Shown: positions 1 to 11,100 of the stretch, one piece after another
Position numbering within the stretch: the stretch's first letter is position 1
Layout of the letters: each line of letters opens with the position of its first letter
Virus record (IMG/VR): IMGVR_UViG_3300020472_000207
Span: 1-20,863 of that record
Reading direction: 5' to 3' (one strand)
Source: a virus
Length of the DNA: 20,863 bases
The notes under the pieces: model-generated
The model's database searches: none
What the model was told of the DNA's origin: nothing
Seen by the model: only the letters and a program-made list of their open reading frames with translations
Translations under genes and position numbers: made by a program

Positions 1-569
1 TGAGCCTCTATTAATAGATTCTGTCCTTCTTGTAGGAAGTCTTTATCTATATCAAGATACAAACGATCACGACGCTGAGTATATCTAAACTGCTGGAATG
101 AACCATTGTTTAAAACCATATCTAGAGTTTCTAGATATTGCTTGGTCATAAAGTAGTTTAAGATATCAAGGGATCCAAAAGCATATAGATCATTTAAGAA
201 CATTCTATATTCAATACCAAATAAGTTAGAACGAATGGAGTTACCCACCATTCCAAAAACTTTATGAATACCAACTACATGAGATGGTATAGGTATATAA
301 TTTGTTGCTTCATTCCAATTAGTAGTTACTGCACCTTCAACCTTAGAAGTAGTTACAGTTGCTGCAAGACGAGTTTTATCATCAGCAGTTATCTCATGAT
401 AAAGATAACAACGCTCCATGCCATTGTAACAATTCTCTTGAAAGAACTGAAACGAGTCGTCAATTACATTGTTTACTTGCTCATCATCAACATTTATTTG
501 CAAAACAGGTTCGCCAAGTTGCCTCTTGCAATATGTGATGAGTTCAGCTTTAGAACTTGGAGATGCCAT
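1..569 (-). CDS. gp13: T4 gp13-like neck (head completion) protein, 3'-partial
   Basis: Reading from an ATG at 569 there is an open frame of 189 codons that runs off the left edge with no stop, so the C-terminus is missing; T4 gp13 is roughly 300 residues. The N-terminus reads MASPSSKAELITYCKRQLG followed by EPVLQINVDDEQVNDVIDDS. This [E/K]L..YC.R.LG.P[V]..[I]NV..[D/E]Q..D.ID pattern is what I know from gp13-like neck proteins of T4-like marine phages. Later visible stretches are SHVVGIHKVFGM, GIEYRMFLNDLYAF and MTKQYLETLDMVLNNG. In T4, gp13 acts with gp14 to close the filled head and form the tail-joining neck. It lies downstream of fiber genes, as is usual in cyanomyoviruses. It is preceded by a hairpin with a T run and by a candidate late promoter, and the only Shine-Dalgarno-like stretch (AAGGGA) sits about 12 bases upstream in the hairpin arm. 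The family call is from memory of the pattern, not a search. Confidence 0.72.
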   Translation of the reverse strand, partial: MASPSSKAELITYCKRQLGEPVLQINVDDEQVNNVIDDSFQFFQENCYNGMERCYLYHEITADDKTRLAATVTTSKVEGAVTTNWNEATNYIPIPSHVVGIHKVFGMVGNSIRSNLFGIEYRMFLNDLYAFGSLDILNYFMTKQYLETLDMVLNNGSFQQFRYTQRRDRLYLDIDKDFLQEGQNLLIEA

Positions 570-576
570 TACACAC

Positions 577-608
577 AAAAATCCCTTCTTACCTATTTAG
601 GAAGAAGG
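577..608 (-). terminator. Hairpin plus T run before the gp13-like gene
   Basis: On the minus strand the arms CCTTCTT (602-608) and AAGAAGG (584-590) pair perfectly. An inner CCT/AGG stem continues past one bulged base around a four-base loop. The hairpin is followed by GATTTTTG, giving the layout of a rho-independent terminator, although the T run is only five long. It would end transcripts from the small upstream genes just before the gp13-like ORF. Because the 3' arm also contains the only purine-rich ribosome-binding candidate for that ORF, it could instead act as a translational control hairpin. Confidence 0.55.
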
Positions 609-614
609 AATTCG

Positions 615-622
615 TATTTATT
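615..622 (-). promoter_or_regulatory. Candidate T4-type late promoter (AATAAATA)
   Basis: The minus strand reads AATAAATA, which fits the NATAAATA form reported for cyanomyovirus late promoters; T4 itself uses TATAAATA. Initiation a few bases downstream would give a leader of about 40 bases containing the 584-608 hairpin before the gp13-like ATG at 569. The TAA stop of the 70-residue gene is bases 3-5 of the octamer. Confidence 0.5.
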
Positions 623-830
623 CTGTTGGTGTTTCTTCTGGTGTTTCTTCTGTTTTTGTTTCCTCTGGTTTATCTTCTAAAAGATTCAGAGTTTCTAAAC
701 CACCATCTAATTTAATTTTATACTCTTTTGCTTTGGATAGATTTGCTTCTAGTTCTCCAATTTGCTTTACTGTATTAGCAATTTGCTCTTCAAAATTTTT
801 TCTCAATGCTGCTGGATCCATAGTAATCAC
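618..830 (-). CDS. Small conserved-type coiled-coil phage protein with acidic tail
   Basis: This is a 70-residue frame from a GTG at 830, or 67 residues from the ATG at 821 (MDPAALRKNFEEQ). I prefer the ATG: no clear Shine-Dalgarno distinguishes the two, but the ATG gives a compact start and lies 29 bases after the end of the exact TATAAATA late promoter. The middle (IANTVKQIGELEANLSKAKEYKI) has the heptad spacing of an amphipathic helix and probably forms a coiled coil. The last 20 residues are a repetitive Glu/Thr/Pro tail (TEETPEETPTE) expected to be disordered. I recall similar small proteins near fiber and neck genes in cyanomyoviruses, but no function is known to me. The late promoter and neighbours suggest a virion or assembly role, possibly a chaperone, which is inference. 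Confidence 0.75.
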   Translation of the reverse strand: MITMDPAALRKNFEEQIANTVKQIGELEANLSKAKEYKIKLDGGLETLNLLEDKPEETKTEETPEETPTE

Positions 831-849
831 ATGTAATTGTGTATGATAT

Positions 850-857
850 TATTTATA
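850..857 (-). promoter_or_regulatory. T4-type late promoter (TATAAATA)
   Basis: The minus strand contains the exact T4 late promoter octamer TATAAATA, recognised in T4 by the gp55 late sigma factor with the gp45 clamp. It lies 29 bases upstream of the ATG at 821. The TAA stop codon of the 88-residue gene forms bases 3-5 of the motif. The exact match, correct strand and position at a gene junction make this a good candidate. Confidence 0.65.
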
Positions 858-1119
858 CCCCTTGACATTCCTCACAATCTTCCCCATTAAGAAGCTTCAG
901 TTCTTGACAGGCATCATTAGGTGTTGGCACAAGATGTCTAATCTGTTTTAAATCATCTAGTTCTTTCAATTTTGACTGAGGATCAATGATTTGATCGTCA
1001 ATTTGTTTTTCAATGTATACCAGAAAATCGTAATTTTCATACCTATCTCTGCGAACTTTTTCACATTGGTGGTTTTTTAAACTAGCAAAATAAACTAATT
1101 CTTCTACTGTAAGTTCCAT
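853..1119 (-). CDS. Hypothetical 88-residue phage protein
   Basis: I place the start at the ATG at 1119, giving MELTVEELVYFASLKNH and 88 residues. The frame can be extended to an ATG at 1209 (118 residues), but that would overlap the upstream 268-residue gene by 74 bases, and the extra N-terminus reads as out-of-frame translation of it. The protein looks helical and highly charged (KVRRDRYENYDFLVYIEKQIDDQI, then SKLKELDDLKQIRHL). It has four Cys, three of them near the C-terminus, where a CEEC pair is followed by QGV. I do not recognise the family. It follows the 268-residue gene after 16 bases, without a good Shine-Dalgarno sequence, so it is probably co-transcribed. Its TAA stop is embedded in the next late promoter. 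Unlike its neighbours it shows no beta-fiber character, so it could be regulatory or a chaperone. Confidence 0.7.
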   Translation of the reverse strand: MELTVEELVYFASLKNHQCEKVRRDRYENYDFLVYIEKQIDDQIIDPQSKLKELDDLKQIRHLVPTPNDACQELKLLNGEDCEECQGV

Positions 1120-1135
1120 AGTTATTAAAAATTTA

Positions 1136-1942
1136 TTAAAAGAAATCCATTTTGATTGATGGTACCTGACTAACACTACCATAAGGGGTATCAGAACAAC
1201 TAGATCCACCAGAGTCTGTTCTACTATATCTAGAACCAGATTCGTTTACCACTCTTGCTTGTCCATCAGGACGGTAGTTTCCTTGGTTTTGATGAGTACA
1301 ATATTCCATACAAATATTATTTGACCCATTCCATTCAAATGGAGTAGAGAAAGTAAAGGTTTGTTCACCTGAACTTTCCCATTGATCTACGTCAGTACCG
1401 TTACCAACAGAATAAACTGTTAATTTAGACTCTCCAGATATTGGTTGTCCTTGACTACCCCTACTAGCATTTGTGTGGAACATTCTGATATTAAGACCAC
1501 GAGCAGAATAACTGTCACTAATTGGGTTATTTACATAATGTTTTACATTTCTAAAGACAGCACCTTCTTCTCCTCCATTGTTTAATATATCACTTGCATT
1601 GTAAACAACGTTAAAGATATTTCTTCTGAACCAAATATTAATAGGATGTCCCTGTGAGTAGTTTCCATTAGTAGCACCTGAACTCCATCCATACGATAAA
1701 GTTCCAGAAGGTTGAGAGAAACCTGATTTAGTCTGATAGGTACCATCTCCTTTAGAGATGTATAACTTGTTATCACTACTATTGAAATAAATCTCACCCA
1801 TCACAGTTGAACCTGCGTCAGGCAAAGTAGAGTTATTGACAACGGGAAGACGCAACCTAGTTGGTTCCGTTCTTGGATTACCAAAAGTTAAACCAGTTGT
1901 CCCGTTAGTATGTTGAAATGTATTAACTTTTAAGACTGACAT
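1136..1942 (-). CDS. Tail-fiber-like structural protein with C-terminal beta domain
   Basis: This is a 268-residue protein starting at the ATG at 1942, three bases after the stop of the 66-residue gene. Residues 1-75 (MSVLKVNTFQHTNGTTGL, then RLRLPVVN and GEIYFNSSDNKLYISKGDGTY) resemble the whole 66-residue neighbour and the QxEGY modules of cyanophage fibers. This suggests a shared attachment or trimer-forming head. The rest is a Gly/Ser/Asn-rich beta domain. It contains FEWNGSNNICMEYC near residues 200-215 and ends SIKMDFF. The WNGSNNI[C/V].E.C type of stretch also occurs in bacterial cell-surface beta-sandwich proteins, which makes a binding or receptor-contact role plausible. Three Cys are visible: the CMEYC pair and SSCSD. 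The stop is a double TAATAA. Likely a small fiber or fiber-tip protein; the exact role is not known to me. Confidence 0.72.
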   Translation of the reverse strand: MSVLKVNTFQHTNGTTGLTFGNPRTEPTRLRLPVVNNSTLPDAGSTVMGEIYFNSSDNKLYISKGDGTYQTKSGFSQPSGTLSYGWSSGATNGNYSQGHPINIWFRRNIFNVVYNASDILNNGGEEGAVFRNVKHYVNNPISDSYSARGLNIRMFHTNASRGSQGQPISGESKLTVYSVGNGTDVDQWESSGEQTFTFSTPFEWNGSNNICMEYCTHQNQGNYRPDGQARVVNESGSRYSRTDSGGSSCSDTPYGSVSQVPSIKMDFF

Positions 1943-1945
1943 TTT

Positions 1946-2146
1946 TTATTTCCACTCAGAACCAGTATAAAAACTCATTTTTCCTGTACTACTATTGAAG
2001 ATCAATTCTCCTGCTACAGGACTAGAAGGAGTTCCATTAAAAACAGGAACTCTCATTCTTTGCATGTTCACTCTACCATTACTTTCAATAGTAAAAGCAT
2101 CTATTCCGCTTACGTTTTGTACAGCTGATAATTTTAATGTAGACAT
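1946..2146 (-). CDS. Short fiber-head-like protein, paralogous to the 268-residue neighbour's N-terminus
   Basis: This is a 66-residue protein from the ATG at 2146. It reads MSTLKLSAVQNVSGIDAF, then MRVPVFNG, and GELIFNSSTGKMSFYTGSEW, ending at Lys-stop. The same ordered blocks occur in the N-terminus of the 268-residue protein encoded next (MSVLKVNTF, LRLPVVN, GEIYFNSSDNKLYIS), so the two appear to be a tandem duplication in which this copy lacks the C-terminal domain. The gene is the first after the giant fiber and is preceded by an exact late promoter at 2180-2187. No Shine-Dalgarno sequence is apparent (the leader ends CCCCTAAAAAAATG). It may be an adaptor or capping peptide of a fiber. 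A decayed copy is possible, but the frame is clean and compactly spaced. Confidence 0.72.
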   Translation of the reverse strand: MSTLKLSAVQNVSGIDAFTIESNGRVNMQRMRVPVFNGTPSSPVAGELIFNSSTGKMSFYTGSEWK

Positions 2147-2179
2147 TTTTTTAGGGGTTTAACAGTGCTTACTTTTTAA

Positions 2180-2187
2180 TATTTATA
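2180..2187 (-). promoter_or_regulatory. T4-type late promoter (TATAAATA)
   Basis: An exact TATAAATA octamer on the minus strand lies 33 bases upstream of the 66-residue gene's ATG. It probably drives the 66-, 268- and 88-residue genes. The TAA stop of the giant fiber gene (2183-2185) is again bases 3-5 of the octamer. Confidence 0.65.
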
Positions 2188-5100
2188 ATATTGCCCAGAA
2201 ACTATTTGAACCGATGGTTACAGTGCTTCCACTAGTAATTGTAATAGGTCCTACACTATAAACTAGTTGGTTATTACCAATAGACTCACTAGAAGAAATT
2301 GTAGTTCTTTGTGCTTTAAGTGTTCCATAGCTATCTGACCATTGATCTTGACCATTGGCTTTCAATGATCCAGTAAGGTATATAGATCCACTAACATCTA
2401 AAGCTTCTTGTGGGTCTGAATTGCCTGTATTAATACCTACCTTTGTTCCTCTATAGATATCAGTTCCGTTAGGAGCTGCTGTCCATCTAGAAGTTACAAA
2501 CGCATTTCCATTCTTGTAAATCTCACCAGTGAAGTTGAAGTTACCTCCAACTGTAAGTGCCATGTTAATGCCATTGGCAGCGAATGTTGTGGAGTTAATA
2601 GCAACTCTGTTATTAGTTCCTTGAACTGCAATAGCAGGAGTTGATTTCCAAGTAGTAGCTCCACTAGGACCATCGTTAGAAGTAATCTCAAAGATATCAC
2701 TACCAATAAGACTGTTACCAACACGGAAGTTGCTTAAGTATCCACCAGAACCATCAGCACCACCAGTTGCACCAAGGAAGTAAAGTGGAGCACCATTGTT
2801 GTTACCTGCATTACGGATGTAGATACTTGTATCTGCGTAGATTTCACCATCAACTTTTAGTTTGTAGCTAGAATCAGGTGCTGTACCAATACCAGTGTCA
2901 CCAACACCAAACTGAACATCACCACCTGAGAACAGGGTCATGTAATCAACTAGGTCAGTAATAGTTGATTGAGGTGCATTAGGTTGACCACGGAAGACAA
3001 GGTGTGCAGTATTTGCTGCACCTGTATTGTTCTTACGAACAATATTCCAAGTGTAAGCAGCTCCAGAGTTCTGGAATGAAATACCTTGATCATTTTCATT
3101 GTCCATCACCCTTAGGTTTAGACAATTTAATTCAGTACCATTATTTGTGTATAAGTTAAACTTACCATCATTGCTATCAGGTGCTTTATCAATACCAACT
3201 CTATCTAATGAGTCATCTGCAAAGATTAGATTATCACCACATTTGAAATCATCAGCAACTGTGATATTGCTTAAGAAGTCTGCTCTACCAGATACATTCA
3301 ATGCTTGATTGGCAGCAACAACACCAGTAATGCTCAAAGCACCAGTCATTGTATCACCAGCTCTAAGAACATTATTAGATGCTGAACCTGTTAGAGAAGC
3401 AGTAATTGTTCCTGCAGAGAAATCTCCATTTGCATCACGAATAACACCAGTACCACCAACGTTAGATGAGTTGAAAGCAATGTTACCTTCGTTCCAAATT
3501 TTGTTACCATTAACAGTGAATGAGTTATTGTTTCCAACTTTTATTTCAAGACTACCACTACCATTGGTGCTGCCACCACCTGTAGCAATAATTGCTGAGT
3601 TATAATCAGAAGCTGTAAGTGCAGAAGATCTAAAGAAGATAGAAGGGTCAGATGATTGACCATCTTTTCTACCAAGTTTTAAACGAGCATTACCAGAAAC
3701 ACTTTCTCCACTAATAATTTCATGTGTTCCATCAATATCTCCATCTGCATTATCATCAACTTGTGAAATATTCCAATTTTGGAATTGGTATGCATTACCT
3801 ACACCACCAGTACCAACAAATTCTGCATCATCAAAGGAACTATAATCTCCATTAGTCAAACTACCAGTAATTAATGTGTAGTTATTAGCAGCATCATTGG
3901 TATCTTGATTTGGTTCTACCTTTGTGATACTAATTGAACCTCTAGCAATACCACTTGCTGTATACAGATTAACTGATTGACCAGCTACAAATGGTGATGT
4001 ATTTAATAGTTCGTCTCTAACAAGAACGTTAACTCTAACATTTCCAACCCAATCCATAACACGGATTTTGGTTAAGATATCTTTCTCTCTTTGGAGATTT
4101 GGTAATCTTTCATTACTTAATACTCCATAATCCATATGCTGAGCAGACTGATACCAAGTTCCTTGGCGACCATCCATCTTATCAGCGTCTAGACCACTTA
4201 ATGTGCCATCGTTACCTGAATGCCAGATCTCATGCCAGTTACCAAATGAGTTTGCTGGACTGTTGTAAGATCCACGAAGCCACATACCAGCACCAACATC
4301 AGCATTAGCATCTGTGAATGCAAGTTGTCTTACACCACCAAACGTAGCATCAAAGTCAGTACCACCATTTCTGATAGTCATTACAACGTGTCTTGATCCA
4401 CCATCTGCTAGACCATCAGCAGAGTTGTTCTTAGTATCAGCAATAATACCAGCAGCAAACTCATCAGGAGATGGGTTACCAGTTGGTGAGTTAGTTGATG
4501 TCTTAAGTCTTAATGTGCTACCAGACTGGTTAGCAATATTAATATTGTAAGTACCAGATAGTCTTTCTACTGGTAAAGTACCAGCATTCTGGTTTCCAGA
4601 GTTTAGATAGAATGTACCTTGTGCTCCATCAAGTGTATCAGCATCAAGACCAGAATCAGGACCAGTGTTTATTTGAACAGAACCATTTCCAGCAAGACCA
4701 ATCAAGAATTGCTGCTTGTAGAATCTAGCAACACCCAATGTTCCATATGGATCACCAGATGTGGTTAGATCACTAACTCTGTCAACGTCAATTGTTACGT
4801 TTGCATATTGACGAAGAACTGTTGTAACCTTACCTAAAAGATTAAGACCTGTTCCTCCACCAATTTCTGCTGGAGAAGATGATATAACAAAGTCAACATT
4901 TGAGCTTGCAGTATTTTGTCCATAATCTTGACCACCATTTACGATAGTACAGTCAGTAACTGAACCACTATTAACAACTATATTAACTCTTAGACCAGTT
5001 CCAGCACCACCAGTTAGAGGTAAGTTGAAATATTGTCCGTCAGTAAATCCAGAACCACCACTTTGAACAACAACTTCTTCAACGAAACCACCTTCTGTTT

Positions 5101-8100
5101 GAGAAGACTCAACTGTTAGTGGTGATTTACCTCTGTTAAATTCTAGAACTGTTCCAGCTGGAAGAGTTGCTGTTAGGAATTTATCAAGAGTAATAGTTGT
5201 TTCACCAGATTCAGTTAGAACACCATCAATATTTGTGTCTGCCTGAATACCAGTAATCTGATCTACCTCATGACCCTTAAGGAAATTAGAACTAGACTCA
5301 AAGATTAACTGAGAAGAACCACTATTTGCTTGAAGTTTTAATTGAGCAAAGTATCTTGTCTCAGGACCTTTAATTGTTTGTACAGCAGCTGAATATGACT
5401 GATCTCCTCTTAAGAAAGTAAAGGAGTTAGCAGCACTTTCTACACCAGCAGCGTTAGATGCTAAACGTGCTGTAGAAATAACACCTGATGTAATATCAGA
5501 TGCAGCAATCTGGTTAGTAGATAGAGATACCCAGTTATTGTTATTGTCAGCAGATGTGTTGATAACACGATTAATATTAATTGTCTCAGCAGGAAGATCA
5601 CTAGACAGAATAGTATCTGTGTCTACAATCTTAATGTTGTTTACAATATCACCATACAATCTACTTTCAATTAAAGTAGTTGCGGTTGCTTGAGTACCAG
5701 ATCCTGCAGGAGCAGCAATAGTAATAGTAGGTGGAGTAGTGTATCCTTTACCACCAACATATCCATTGAACAATTCAATGTTCATAATTACAACTTGACC
5801 ATTAGCAATGGTTGTTGTAATGTTTGCGTCTACGGCACCAGCTTGAGGGTTACCACCAGATACTGTTACAACAGGTGGAGTAATATATCCAGATCCAGAA
5901 TCGGTAATATTAACCTGATAAACAACACCCTGTCTGTATTCAGTTGCTTGAATCTTACCACCACTAATATTACCAGTGAAAACATCACTAATAGTAAACT
6001 GTAATGTTGGGTCAACTGCGAAAGAAGTAAACAAACTTTCGTTATCATTATTCAGGATATATGATGTTGTAGTATCCTGTTGAATTGCGATATCACCAGC
6101 TAATGCTCCTTCAATAGCAAGTCTTTCATTTTGGTTTGCAATAGTGTAAACCTGGAAAGGACGTAGAGGTGGAATTTGATCTTCTGAAATCTTACCAGAA
6201 TCGGTAAGTTCAACCAATGCTCTAGGAACTGGGTTAGTAGAGAATGGTTTGTTAATATAAGGTCCTAAAGCGTTAGTGATGAAGTCTTTAACTGCCTTCT
6301 GTGTAGGTAGTTTAGAGTCACTAGAGTTAGCACCACCAAGTGTATTGCTGTTATCAAAACCAGTAACAACAACATCACCACCTTTAAGTTTCAAGAATTC
6401 AACTTCAGAGATTGTAACCGTACCAGTAAAGGTAATGTTACCAGTTCTGTTTTCAATTCTTGCAAATGTACCAACCTTAAAGTCTCCTAGTTCGTCAGTA
6501 CCAGAAACGTATGTCCGACCATAGTCTTCCGATACCTGTTCGTTTGCTTCAATCTTAGTACCACCGTTTTCAGGTAAAGCAAGATAGCTAGTACCAGAAC
6601 CAGCGTATTCCCAAGTATGAGATGAGGAGTTAACAATAGATGGTCTATGTAACTTAACTGACTCACCAATCAAACTTGCTAGGGAAACTACTTGATCAGT
6701 AGTGCTATTCTTAAATTCTGCAGGACCACCAGAACCAGATTCTAGTGTTAATTGAGCAGAGAAAGGAGGACCAACTGTAACGCCTTCTACAGTATCAACA
6801 AAGTATTCAATTTCTGGGTTAACATTTTCAAATCCATCAATCTTAACAACATAATGCTCAAGTGGTTCTCTACCAAGACCACTTACAGTAAAGATTGTTC
6901 TGCCAGTAGGAGTAGAAGATACATTGGTAACAGTACACATATCAAAGATATATGGAGTTGCACTGAAACCTCTTGCTCTTAGAGAGTAGATACCAAAGTT
7001 AGAAGCAGAGTTAGTAACAGAAGCGTAACCACCAGACTCAGCAAGGATACCATCTGCAGTAAAAATACAGAAGACTGAAACCAACTGTACATAACCATCA
7101 TTAGTAATCTTGTATCCAATACCACCTTCAGAAACAATCGTGAAGGCAGATGCAACCATTGACTTACCCTGATTAGGGAACTTAGCAGTTCCATCTAGAT
7201 TCAATCCAGGGAATGGGCAGTTAGGTTGCTTAACTTTAGAACCATCAACCAGAGCACCACCGCCACCTAGCTTGGAGATAACAGATGAGTTCTGTGTATA
7301 TGGAGATGCCTCAATGATGGGATAGTCATCATAAGTTGCTTTAACAGTTACTTTATTACCATTGAAATCACTAATAACACTGTCTGCATAAGTGTATAAA
7401 CCTGCTGTATCTAATAGTGTTCCTTTATTCTTAGTAGTAGCACCAGGATCAATTGTGCTACTTAAGATATCATCAAGAAGACCAAATAATGTTGTAATTG
7501 AAGCAGCAGTAGAAGCACATAAAGGATTTCCAGCAGGATCTGCTAAGATAGTATTATCTGTAAATCTTGGAATTGGTGTGAATGAAGCTGTAGTTGGGTT
7601 TCCACTAGCATCATTCCAATTACGAATTGCCTCAATACATAGATCTCTTGCTGCAGTAAATGCATATCTAGTTGCTGGAAGTTCGCTTGTAGGAACACCT
7701 GTTAACTCTGTTCCTGTGAAATATAGTTCAGCGTAAGTAACAGTACCATCATTTCCACCAAGAACTAAATCTTTTAGTAACGCAGAAATTACAAGATTGA
7801 TATCTCTACGGCATTTACGCTCATCAACATTATTAAGAACTAATGATGGGAATTGATTTCTTGCATCATTGTATGCCTCATCTACAATATGATCTCTATT
7901 TCTAGCAATTAAATAAGCACCATCTAGAACAGTTCCAGAAGCATCGTTTGCTAATACATCTACAAACAGATATGATAGAGTATCAATGGCAGATTTGACA
8001 TTAATACATGCTCCAGCTGGAGTGGTATCATCAATAATAGTTGGGTCAAAGTATCTGTCAAGACTAGAATATACAGGAGTATAAACAGGATCAGATACAG

Positions 8101-11100
8101 TACCATTTCCAGTACGCCACTTACGCATTGCGTAGATAGCTAATTCTCTAGCATACTCAATAGCACGTACAGTTTGAATAATCTCAAAGTCAATAGTCTC
8201 ATCAATAAAATTATTTGTAGCATCAATATATTTCTTAGCACCATCAATAATATTATTGTTACTACCAAATTCTAAATCTTGTATAAGAGCATTAAGGAAG
8301 TGTCTAATATCTCTCCTACAAGTTTCATCACTAATTGGAATACTAAAGCTTGGATATTTTTTCTGTGTTGTTACACCTAGAATAGTACATTCAACTAAAA
8401 TATCAGCAATTTCAACAATACTATCTTCTGCAATTCCAGGAATTGATGTATTAACAGTAATAGTTGCATTACCAGTAATGAGATTATCATAAGTGAAATT
8501 AGTTACAGTGTAAGTAACACCACCAAATTTAACAGTACCACCACTAATATATGTGTGTGCAAAACTAGATGCACCTAAGAAAATCTTAAAGCTGCTACCA
8601 CCAGTAGATAGATTATTATTTGTTGTTCTTACAAATGTGTGAGCAGTTTGAGCCATAAACTTAACGGCGTCTGCTGCAGAACTTTCAAAATAATGCGTAG
8701 ATTGTGGTTCATATCTAATAGCATTAGATGTAGCACTTACAAAACTATGAACAGTAGTATTAGAAGAAACACCTACGTTTATAGTGATTGTACCATCTTG
8801 ACGTGAAATTGCATTCTCAGAAGCACTTACAAATGTATGAGTGCCAGTATAAGAAGAACTTCCAACGTTAATCTTAAATGTGTTTACGTCTATAACTGAA
8901 ATAGGAACCCATCTACCACTGATAGGATCAAATCCTGGACGAGGATAAGAACTACCAGGATCTGCTTTTCCAACATTAAGTGTAATTTTTGTTCCAGTTG
9001 TTGATACAATCTCTAATGATGTATTGTATGCAGGGTCAGTTGCACGAGGGTATGTGTGTTGAGATGCATTACCATCTTTATCACAAGTAAATGTTAATGA
9101 GTCAGGATCAAGTCTAACAGATGTTCCTTTCTTTGTAATACTATTAGCAGCACCACTTAAGAATGTATGTGCGGTTGTATTTGTGGAAGGTACTGTATCT
9201 AATACTTGTATATCAAAAGTATTTGAAGTTACATTAGAAACTGATATCCACTTACCACTGATAGGATCACCACCAGTCTGAACACCGTTAGCTGTAGCAG
9301 ATACAAATGTGTGAACAGAATTAATACTAATAGCACCTTGTCCACCATTAACATTAACTGTTATACTGTCTCCAGTAATTGCTGAAATTGTTAGATCAGT
9401 ATTGTAAGCATAGTCATTTCCATTTGCTCTAGGATATGAACTTTGATTAGTTGCTGATGCTACACCAACATCAACAGTTATAGTAGTTGCTGATGTTGCT
9501 GTAATAGCAATGTTCTCACCAGAAACAGGGTCAGTTGCACGAGGATATTGATGCTCTGTAGCATTATTATCAGCATCACAAGTAAATGTTAGACCGTTAT
9601 TAGCAATCTGGATTGTGTTAGCAGTAGTTAAACTATGAGAACCAATCTCCAGTACCATCTCACCCGTTGTTGGATTGTAAGAAGTACCAGTTGCAGCAGT
9701 AAATGGTCCCCCAACATTTGCTGTAATAGCACCAGCAGCACCAGTTACAAATGCATGAGTTCCAACAGCAGCAGGACATTCAAAGGTTAGTGAATTTGGA
9801 GCTAGTTTAATAGCATCTCCAACTTGTAATCCATGAGCACCAATGGTAAGTACCATATCACCACCAGCAGGATCGTAAGTAGCATTCGCTACTGTATGAT
9901 TCTTAGGACCACGAGGATAAGCAGTACCAGGATTACTAATACCAACATTAACTGTGATAGTTGTACCAGTTACAGCACTAATATCAATAGCTTCTCCTGC
10001 TACTGGGTCAGTTGGACGTGGATATGAATGAGTTGTATTATAACCGTCTGCATCACACTGGAAATCTAAAGACTCAGGAGATATTATTACTTGATTGGAA
10101 GTTGTTAAACTATGAGAACCAATAGTTATTTCTAATTCACCAGAACTAGGAGTATATGAAGCATTGGTTACATCAAATATAACACCTCCAACTGCAGTTA
10201 CTGCACCAGCTGCGGTACCACCAACATAGTTGTGATTACCAGTACCATAAGTACAACTGAATGTTACAGCACCATCATCTAATTTAACCTTATCACCATT
10301 TACAAAACCATGATTTGTAGATGTTGTGATACTCATAATACCCGTTGTTGGGTTATATGATGTACCAGTAGTAGGTGAAAATTCTGACTGACCTACAAGA
10401 CTGTGAGAACCAATGGTTAATTCTAATTCACCTGTATAAGGATCATAAGTTGCATCACTGACATCATGACTTACTGCAGGTGATGCACCTACATTAACAC
10501 TAAATGAAGTTGCACTAATGAAAGTAATAGATAAATTGGTTCCAGATACAGGATCACTAGGACGAGGATATTGATGCTCTGTAGCATTATTATCCATATC
10601 ACATGTAAATGTTAATCCATTATCAGCAATCTGTATATTAGCTCCATTGGAAAGATTGTGAGCACTTGCAAATGATAATACTAATAAACCAGAACTAGGA
10701 GTATATGTTCCACCATTGGGAGTTAAATCGGTTCCTCCAGTTAAAATGGAATCAGTAGCAGCAGTTACAAATGTGTGTGTATAAGTACCACCTGAAGTTA
10801 CTGCTCCACCAGTTGCACTAACAAATTGATGTGTGTAGTTACCACCTATAGCACAAGAATAAGTTAGAGAATTATCTGAAATCTTAACATAATCATCCTC
10901 AAGGAATCCATGGTCATTAACTGTGAATGTAATTTCACCATTTGATGCATCATATACAGCATTAGTTGGTGTGTGTAAACTAGCACCAACAGCAGTAATA
11001 GCAATTGATCTACTATCTGCATATGGATCAATACCAGAACGAGGATAAGTTTTAGGAGATGAAGGATCTTGTAAACAAGTAAATGTTAATGAATCATTAT

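Noticed and set aside
264-680. 138-residue plus-strand frame across the gp13-like gene
   Set aside because: It overlaps the gp13-like coding frame and the 70-residue gene on the other strand, has a low-complexity Phe/Cys/Trp-rich end, and has no gene-like context.
1120-1209. Upstream extension of the 88-residue gene to an ATG at 1209
   Set aside because: The added residues lie mostly inside the 268-residue gene and read as its out-of-frame shadow; the ATG at 1119 follows that gene's stop.
1136-1942. Diversity-generating retroelement target in the 268-residue protein's C-terminus
   Set aside because: No reverse transcriptase, template repeat or adenine-biased variable repeat was seen in the window.
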